Shown piece by piece: positions 6,514 through 11,018 of a stretch of 11,018 bases of DNA (the stretch's first letter is position 1; every line of letters starts with the position of its first letter). Source of the DNA: JBDLSY01 sp043777895 (lineage in GTDB: Bacteria; Pseudomonadota; Gammaproteobacteria; Burkholderiales; Burkholderiaceae_C); the NCBI GenBank assembly GCA_043777895.1, contig JAYWHD010000058.1, positions 1-11,018 of the forward strand, written 5' to 3'. A program made the translations under genes and the position numbers. The notes beneath the pieces were generated by a model. The model had not been told where the DNA came from and ran no database searches. It saw only the letters and a program-made list of their open reading frames with translations.

Positions 6514-6573
6514 AAAAATAGTAATAAAAATAGTAATAAAAATAATATTAAAAATAATATTAAAAATAATAAT
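6514..6573. repeat. 12-bp tandem repeat, five units, upstream of ubiG
   Basis: Five contiguous dodecamers: AAAAATAGTAAT twice (6514-6537), AAAAATAATATT twice (6538-6561) and AAAAATAATAAT once (6562-6573). Two sub-types in adjacent pairs suggest recent stepwise duplication. Rotated, the unit AAATAATATTAA matches the coding-strand dodecamer of the CorA-like gene at 10 of 12 positions. Confidence 0.9.
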
Positions 6574-6640
6574 TAAATACATAAAAATATGTAATATTAC
6601 TCAATACATTACTCAACATCATTTTTAACAAAATATAAAA

Positions 6641-6666
6641 ATAAAACGCTAAAATAAAATGCTAAA
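6641..6666. repeat. 13-bp tandem duplication just before ubiG
   Basis: ATAAAACGCTAAA (6641-6653) and ATAAAATGCTAAA (6654-6666) differ at one base. They end 10 bases before the ubiG ATG and fill the normal ribosome-site zone. The second copy supplies an extra ATG at 6659. Confidence 0.8.
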
Positions 6667-6675
6667 AATAATACT

Positions 6676-7434
6676 ATGACTGCTAAACAAGACTCTATAT
6701 CGCTAAACAATGTTGATTATCAAGAAACAGAAAAATTCTCTGCACTAGCCCATCAATGGTGGGATTCAGCAGGTAGTTTTCGTGCCTTGCACGATATTAA
6801 TCCTTTGCGTTTAGACTGGATTGAAGATGTTTTGGGTGGGGCAGGTAGCTTAAAAGGTAAAACAATAGTAGATGTCGGCTGCGGTGGCGGCTTAGTCAGC
6901 GAAGGTTTGGCACGACTAGGTGATGAACACAGCCGCATTACAGGTATTGATATGGCAGATAAACCTTTAAAAGTCGCACGTTTACACGCTTTAGAAGTTA
7001 ATATTGGTGTGCCGCGTTTAGAATATTTATTAAGCACAGCAGAATCTTTAGCACAAAGCCGTCCTAATAGTTGTGATGCCGTCACTTGTTTAGAAATGTT
7101 AGAACACGTGCCTGAACCTGCCAGCGTCATTGCAGCCTGTGCAGAACTGGCTAAACCGAACGCCCCTATCTTTTTTAGTACTTTAAACCGTAATCCTTTG
7201 GCTTATGCCACTGCAATTGTCGGAGCCGAATATATATTGGGGTTATTGCCTAAAGGAACGCACGATTATAAAAAATTCATTACACCTGCCGAGCTAGCAT
7301 ATATGGCAAGAGCAGCAGGGTTACGGGTTGAATCTATACGCGGTATGGACTACAACCCAATGAGCCATGTTGCACGCTGGGGTTCTCATCCTTGGATTAA
7401 CTATGCGATGTTATGCTACAAAAATGAATCCTAA
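6676..7434 (+). CDS. ubiG: Ubiquinone biosynthesis O-methyltransferase
   Basis: SAM-dependent enzyme carrying out the O-methylation steps of ubiquinone synthesis at the inner membrane. The 252-residue length fits the family. Visible are the UbiG N-terminal signature KFSALAHQWWDSAGSFRALHD with INPLRLDWI following, motif I VDVGCGGGLVSEGLARLG, the acidic strand end GIDMADKPLKVARLHA, TCLEMLEHVPEPASV, and the membrane-associating region NRNPLAYATAIVGAEYILG followed by LLPKGTHDY. All core motifs are intact. It is the only plus-strand gene here, divergent from ompA and convergent with the restriction-modification gene. The usual downstream phosphatase gene (gph) of betaproteobacteria is absent. No Shine-Dalgarno precedes the ATG. 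A six-codon ORF at 6659-6679 overlaps the start as ATGA. Confidence 0.96.
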   Translation: MTAKQDSISLNNVDYQETEKFSALAHQWWDSAGSFRALHDINPLRLDWIEDVLGGAGSLKGKTIVDVGCGGGLVSEGLARLGDEHSRITGIDMADKPLKVARLHALEVNIGVPRLEYLLSTAESLAQSRPNSCDAVTCLEMLEHVPEPASVIAACAELAKPNAPIFFSTLNRNPLAYATAIVGAEYILGLLPKGTHDYKKFITPAELAYMARAAGLRVESIRGMDYNPMSHVARWGSHPWINYAMLCYKNES

Positions 7435-7445
7435 TTTAATTCAAT

Positions 7446-7477
7446 TATCTTAATTTAATTATCAAATAATTAAGATA
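7446..7477. terminator. Weak AT-only inverted repeat between convergent genes
   Basis: TATCTTAATT (7446-7455) and AATTAAGATA (7468-7477) form a perfect 10-bp stem with a 12-base loop in the 72-base gap between the ends of ubiG and the restriction-modification gene. Its position suits a shared terminator. However, the stem has almost no GC and neither side has a proper T run, so its efficiency is doubtful. Confidence 0.35.
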
Positions 7478-7506
7478 GCTTTAAAAATGACTTAATAACA
7501 AGTTTT

Positions 7507-9981
7507 TTAAACTTTCAAAAAGCCATATTTGTACACTTTAGGTTCTATGTGTTCAGCTAATTGTTTAAGTATTTCGCGTAAGTCAGCAACAAGCAAGGTA
7601 TAGGTTTCGTCTAAACTTTTACTATTCATTTTACCTGCCGTGCCTCTGCCTTGAAAATACTCTCTGATGTCGTAAAGTGAGGCATTTACAGTGTAGTTAC
7701 TCCGTCCTTCAAATGCTCCTCCAAAAGAGGGCAAGGCGTGCTGGTGGTAATACCTCCATAGTTTACGTGCCGCATCAAAAGCTTGGGCGGCTTTGGGTGA
7801 AAATTCCAAGGCTTTGCCGCATTGATACAACTGAATATCTTCAAACAGTTTAGTATTTTCATCGGGTTTAAGTTTACCGTTGATGAACTGGCTCATAAAA
7901 TTGCTTTCAAATTTCTCTGGGGCATTTACGGCTTGTTCGGTGAACGGTATCCAATGATTTGTACCATTTTTAGAGGTGATTTTATTTTGACTATGGAACA
8001 AAGTAAACACTAAACAATCATTTTGAAACTCGGTATCGGTTTTCCAGCCATCATTTGGATATAAAAACTGGTCACGGTCATTAAGCCAAGTCGCTTTTAT
8101 ACAGTGCCTCATTGTTAAATAAATAGACATTGGTATGATGTTTTTTGAAGTAACTAGATTAGTAAGACTTTTACGAATATCATTTTTTGAAGGTGAGTTT
8201 GTAATAAAAACGCCTTGGCTATTTTGAAAATCAGTACCTATCATTCTAAGATAAGCGATGCGTTCAGATTTTTTATCGTAAAAGTTACGAAGCCAATGAA
8301 TTATAAATTGTCTTTCATTGTAAGCGTGTATTTTTTTATCACTACTTAAATGTCCATTTACATCATAAACTTTTGCAATGATAGATTCAAAATCTATTTT
8401 GACAGTATTGCTCCAAATTTTAAATCCAATCGGAAAAGCCCCTTTAACATTATCAAAAGACTTTGCCGGACAAAGAAAGATTTTCTCAAGTTTTGGTTTA
8501 AAGGACTGGCGATATTTATAAAAATTCGGTGCTTGTAAAGTTTTTAAAGTTGAAAATTCTGCGATGGTACAGCCATCAATTTCAAGGTAAATTCTTATTA
8601 AAAACTGCGCAAAAAGTTCTCTAGCAGCAGTACTAATTAATCCACTATATTTAGCATAAATGAGTGTTTTAGTCGCAACTTTAGATTTATTCTGCCCTTT
8701 TCCAGTTACAGTATCTCTATTACTAGCCTCTGCATAGGGCGGGTTAATATACACCACCAATTTTTTACGTTTTTCAGGATTATTGATAATATCTTGTAAA
8801 GATGTTGGTAACTTACTGAAATCATCATTTAAAAAATCAAATTGAAATACATGGCTATCTAATAAATTTGCACCGCTTTTAATGCGGTCACGCATAATAT
8901 CCACATCTTGCTTTTGTAAAGTAGAAGCCCATACATTGTATTTATTGGTTAGTCCTGCCAACAAATTACCCGTACCTGCCGCACAATCCCACACATAGTA
9001 CTCATCTTGCCAGTCTTCGCCCAAGACATCAGCTAAATATTTTTGTGATAACTCAACCCACATTTGCGGGGTAAAAAAGCTGCCCGTCCTTTCACGTATA
9101 TCTTGTGGAACAAGTAAATCCCTACGTTCTACAATGTAATCCCAATAGACTGCTTTTGGTGGGCGGTCATATTTATTCCAAAATTGGGTGTGGGCTATTT
9201 GTTTGTCGTTAAACTCTAAGCGTTTACTACTAAATATGCCTGCTTCATCTATCTCACGGTCTAGTTCATAGTAGTCGCGTTTCAGCAATACAAATAATTT
9301 CTCTTTAAGTGTGCTATTTTCATGCGACAATAAATCAGCTAGAAAAAAATCACCATCAACAATACCTGTTTTTTTAGCCAGTTCCCAATGAACAGCAATC
9401 GTTGGTTTAACAGAATGTAACCATTTATTATAAATAGTCATAAAATTATTTTTATCAATTTTGGTTTTGCTTAAGCCAAATTTGCCAACGATAAAATTAT
9501 GTTCAATAAATGTATTTAATTCGCGGCTATCATTTAAAAAATTAAATAGCAGTGATTGCCTATCAATGACTGTTTTTATTGTTGCGTAAATCAGTTTAAA
9601 TTCTTTGCTATCGTGGTTTGAAGGCGTTACATTCCAGTTAAAGTCGTTGATATAAAATACTTCGTGAATACTGTTGTAAGGAATAAACGCAATTTTTTCG
9701 CCATCAAATGCACCCAGCATTGCAGGCGGTAAATGCTGGTCAAAAGTCCGGGCTTTACCAATCGTCAGTACCAATTGAACAATAGACTTGTAAATATCTG
9801 AAGCCCCTTTTTTAGCTTCTGCCCACAGTAAAGAATGGTATTCAGAGGGCTTTATTTCGCTTGGGTGCATACACACACAAAAGTCTACATTGCCTATTAT
9901 TTTAGTGCAGTCATATAGCCCAAAATAGTCTTGGGCAATTTTATTTTTAAGCTCTTCTTCGCGTATATTTTGATATTTCAT
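7507..9981 (-). CDS. Type IIG-like restriction-modification enzyme (fused nuclease and N6-adenine methyltransferase)
   Basis: An 824-residue protein combining, in order: a probable PD-(D/E)XK nuclease (about 1-110; Asp33, then E-A-K at 55-57 in LLWAEAKKG, Gln69 in the following helix); a helical connector (about 130-290); a gamma-type N6-adenine methyltransferase with GSFFTP (300-305), motif I DCAAGTGNL (332-340) and motif IV NPPY (413-416); and a long C-terminal part likely to hold target recognition. Such single-chain enzymes methylate adenine in one strand of their site and cut unmodified DNA, typically as phage defence. The recognition site cannot be read from the sequence. The ATG is preceded by AAGG overlapping the thrC stop codon, 8 bases away, so it is probably co-transcribed with thrC. 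No separate specificity or methylase gene is nearby. The nuclease assignment is less certain than the methyltransferase. Confidence 0.85.
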   Translation of the reverse strand: MKYQNIREEELKNKIAQDYFGLYDCTKIIGNVDFCVCMHPSEIKPSEYHSLLWAEAKKGASDIYKSIVQLVLTIGKARTFDQHLPPAMLGAFDGEKIAFIPYNSIHEVFYINDFNWNVTPSNHDSKEFKLIYATIKTVIDRQSLLFNFLNDSRELNTFIEHNFIVGKFGLSKTKIDKNNFMTIYNKWLHSVKPTIAVHWELAKKTGIVDGDFFLADLLSHENSTLKEKLFVLLKRDYYELDREIDEAGIFSSKRLEFNDKQIAHTQFWNKYDRPPKAVYWDYIVERRDLLVPQDIRERTGSFFTPQMWVELSQKYLADVLGEDWQDEYYVWDCAAGTGNLLAGLTNKYNVWASTLQKQDVDIMRDRIKSGANLLDSHVFQFDFLNDDFSKLPTSLQDIINNPEKRKKLVVYINPPYAEASNRDTVTGKGQNKSKVATKTLIYAKYSGLISTAARELFAQFLIRIYLEIDGCTIAEFSTLKTLQAPNFYKYRQSFKPKLEKIFLCPAKSFDNVKGAFPIGFKIWSNTVKIDFESIIAKVYDVNGHLSSDKKIHAYNERQFIIHWLRNFYDKKSERIAYLRMIGTDFQNSQGVFITNSPSKNDIRKSLTNLVTSKNIIPMSIYLTMRHCIKATWLNDRDQFLYPNDGWKTDTEFQNDCLVFTLFHSQNKITSKNGTNHWIPFTEQAVNAPEKFESNFMSQFINGKLKPDENTKLFEDIQLYQCGKALEFSPKAAQAFDAARKLWRYYHQHALPSFGGAFEGRSNYTVNASLYDIREYFQGRGTAGKMNSKSLDETYTLLVADLREILKQLAEHIEPKVYKYGFLKV

Positions 9982-9989
9982 AATAAGCC

Positions 9990-11018
9990 TTAAGACACGC
10001 GAGCTTTGATATAAGCCTTCATAGCATCTGCATTGGCTGCCATCACATCAAAGCGTTTTGGTAAATCTTCTAAACCTTCAAACCCTAATGGGCGTGGTGT
10101 GGGTGTATTTAAGGCTTGTTCTATAGTGTTTGAAAATTTAATGGGCAAAGCTGTTTCTAAAACAAGCATGGGTATATTTTTACGCAAATGTTCACGGGCT
10201 ACTTTTACGCCATCGGCTGTGTGTGGGTCAATTACTACGCCATAACGGCCAGCCACGTCTTTAATGACTGCCATACGTTGAGCGTGGTTTGATGCACCAC
10301 TAAAAAAGCCATAGGTGTTTGAAACTGTGGCAAATTCAGGACATTGGCTTAAATCAAAGCCACCATGTTGTCCGACATCACGCATTAAAGCCCGTGTTTT
10401 TTCAGCATTGCGTCCCATTAAATCAAAGATAAACCGTTCAAAATTAGACGCTTTACTAATATCCATACTAGGGCTAGTCGTTTCTAAAGTTTCGGTACTA
10501 TTGCGTACGCGGTATTTTCCTGTACGAAAAAATTCGTCTAAAACATTATTTTCATTGGTCGCGGCAATCAGTTTGCCCAGTGGCAAACCCATTTGACGGG
10601 CGATATGTGCCGCACAAATATTACCAAAATTACCTGACGGCACACAGACATCAACAATGTCGCCAATAGTTTTATGTGTAGCAGCAATGGTGCCTAAATA
10701 GCCTTTAAAATAATAAACCACTTGGGCGACAATTCTGCCCCAATTAATACTATTGACTGCACCAATACGGTAAGTTCGTTTAAACTCTAAATCTTCACTG
10801 ACCCGTTTGACCACATCTTGACAATCATCAAACCAGCCTGTTATCGCAATATTAAAAATATTTTTATCTTGTAAGCTAAACATTTGTGCTTGTTGAAATG
10901 CACTCATTTTGCCGTACGGCGACAACATAAACACATTGATGCCTTGCTTACCCCGCATCGCATATTCGGCAGCACTGCCTGTATCACCGCTAGTCGCTCC
11001 TAAAATATTTAAGGTGCG
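9990..11018 (-). CDS. thrC: Threonine synthase, N-terminal part beyond the window
   Basis: PLP enzyme converting O-phosphohomoserine to threonine. The frame stays open to the right edge. The edge codons read RTLNILGATSGDTGSAAEYA, a conserved threonine-synthase stretch, so the Met at 10958 (MRGKQG) is internal and not the start. Visible are 342 residues of an enzyme of about 460-470. They include SGNFGNICAAH (the PLP-phosphate loop), ATNENNVLDEFFRTG, TSPSMDISKASNFERF and DPHTADG. The PLP-binding lysine would lie beyond the edge. No break is seen. Downstream, the restriction-modification gene follows after 8 bases. The homoserine dehydrogenase gene (hom) is the expected upstream neighbour, but it is not in the window. 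Confidence 0.95.
   Translation of the reverse strand, partial: RTLNILGATSGDTGSAAEYAMRGKQGINVFMLSPYGKMSAFQQAQMFSLQDKNIFNIAITGWFDDCQDVVKRVSEDLEFKRTYRIGAVNSINWGRIVAQVVYYFKGYLGTIAATHKTIGDIVDVCVPSGNFGNICAAHIARQMGLPLGKLIAATNENNVLDEFFRTGKYRVRNSTETLETTSPSMDISKASNFERFIFDLMGRNAEKTRALMRDVGQHGGFDLSQCPEFATVSNTYGFFSGASNHAQRMAVIKDVAGRYGVVIDPHTADGVKVAREHLRKNIPMLVLETALPIKFSNTIEQALNTPTPRPLGFEGLEDLPKRFDVMAANADAMKAYIKARVS

Larger units (their letters stand above)
6114..6675. other. Long divergent ompA/ubiG intergenic region, rich in repeats and palindromes
   Basis: This 562-base AT-rich stretch must contain the promoters of both ompA and ubiG; I cannot assign either confidently. The ompA half has a 13-bp near-palindrome TAGTAAATTACTA (6199-6211), a 23-bp inverted repeat (6258-6280) and a 10-bp palindrome CGCTATAGCG (6289-6298). 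The middle has a small hairpin CACTA-TTTT-TAGTG (6426-6439). The ubiG half is largely short tandem repeats (6463-6486, 6514-6573, 6596-6615, 6641-6666). A TATAAT at 6495-6500 is the best -10 match for ubiG but has no -35 partner. I see no small RNA or ORF with family features. Confidence 0.6.

Noticed and set aside
6753..7130. Minus-strand 125-codon ORF
   Set aside because: It lies wholly inside the intact ubiG gene on the other strand and shows no family features.
8328..9372. T7 runs in the restriction-modification gene (near 8330 and 9370) as phase-variation switches
   Set aside because: Seven-base runs are short and expected by chance in AT-rich DNA. The frame is intact through both.
10315..10596. 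Plus-strand 93-codon ORF within thrC
   Set aside because: It is a shadow of the conserved threonine synthase frame, with no start signal and no recognisable motifs.
10958..11018. Met at 10958 as the thrC start
   Set aside because: The frame is open upstream to the edge and encodes the conserved ILGATSGDTGSAAEYA stretch, so the true start lies outside the window.

Overview
The window looks like a chromosomal segment of a low-GC (roughly high-30s % by eye) betaproteobacterium, most likely a lineage near Alcaligenaceae/Burkholderiales. The EPSP synthase has the Bordetella-type C-terminal half. The OmpA-family protein carries the Burkholderiales-type conserved block (SSGLIVRNSSGLCVRTGYW) and sits next to ubiG. 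The ExbB/TolQ-like N-terminus (MWSIVQAAGWPIW) resembles Alcaligenaceae homologues. The species cannot be fixed from this sequence alone.

Layout. Minus strand, right to left over the left half: ompA (6113-5250, closed by a strong bidirectional terminator at 5130-5158), an unrecognised Rossmann-like protein (5000-4233), aroA (4127-2703), a small dephospho-CoA-kinase-like P-loop kinase (2519-1929), a CorA-type metal-ion transporter (1875-649) and the start of an ExbB/TolQ-like proton channel (221 to beyond the left edge). ubiG (6676-7434) is the only plus-strand gene; it diverges from ompA across a 562-base AT-rich region. On the right, thrC (partial, runs in from the right edge) is followed 8 bases later by an 824-residue single-chain type IIG-like restriction-modification enzyme. 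That gene ends facing the end of ubiG.

How the genes relate. Most are core housekeeping genes: chorismate synthesis (aroA), ubiquinone (ubiG), threonine (thrC), envelope (ompA, exbB-like) and ion transport (corA-like). They do not form one pathway. aroA, ompA and ubiG belong to one conserved neighbourhood in Burkholderiales as I remember it, so this may be a scrambled remnant of that cluster. The restriction-modification gene is the clear accessory element, placed at the 3' end of the threonine operon.

What stands out. (1) Short AT-rich tandem repeats (8, 12, 13, 14 bp units) fill the intergenic regions. A related 12-bp unit has expanded in frame inside the CorA-like gene, producing a 63-residue insert that is 43% asparagine. 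aroA carries a second Asn-rich insert of about 30 residues. (2) Two copies of a roughly 80-95 bp imperfect palindromic intergenic element lie just downstream of the corA-like gene and aroA. (3) The EPSP synthase keeps its catalytic residues but differs at positions equivalent to E. coli Asn26, Thr97 and Pro101, the last two being glyphosate-site positions. I see no CRISPR array, tRNA, rRNA, insertion sequence or prophage, and no convincing new multi-gene system.
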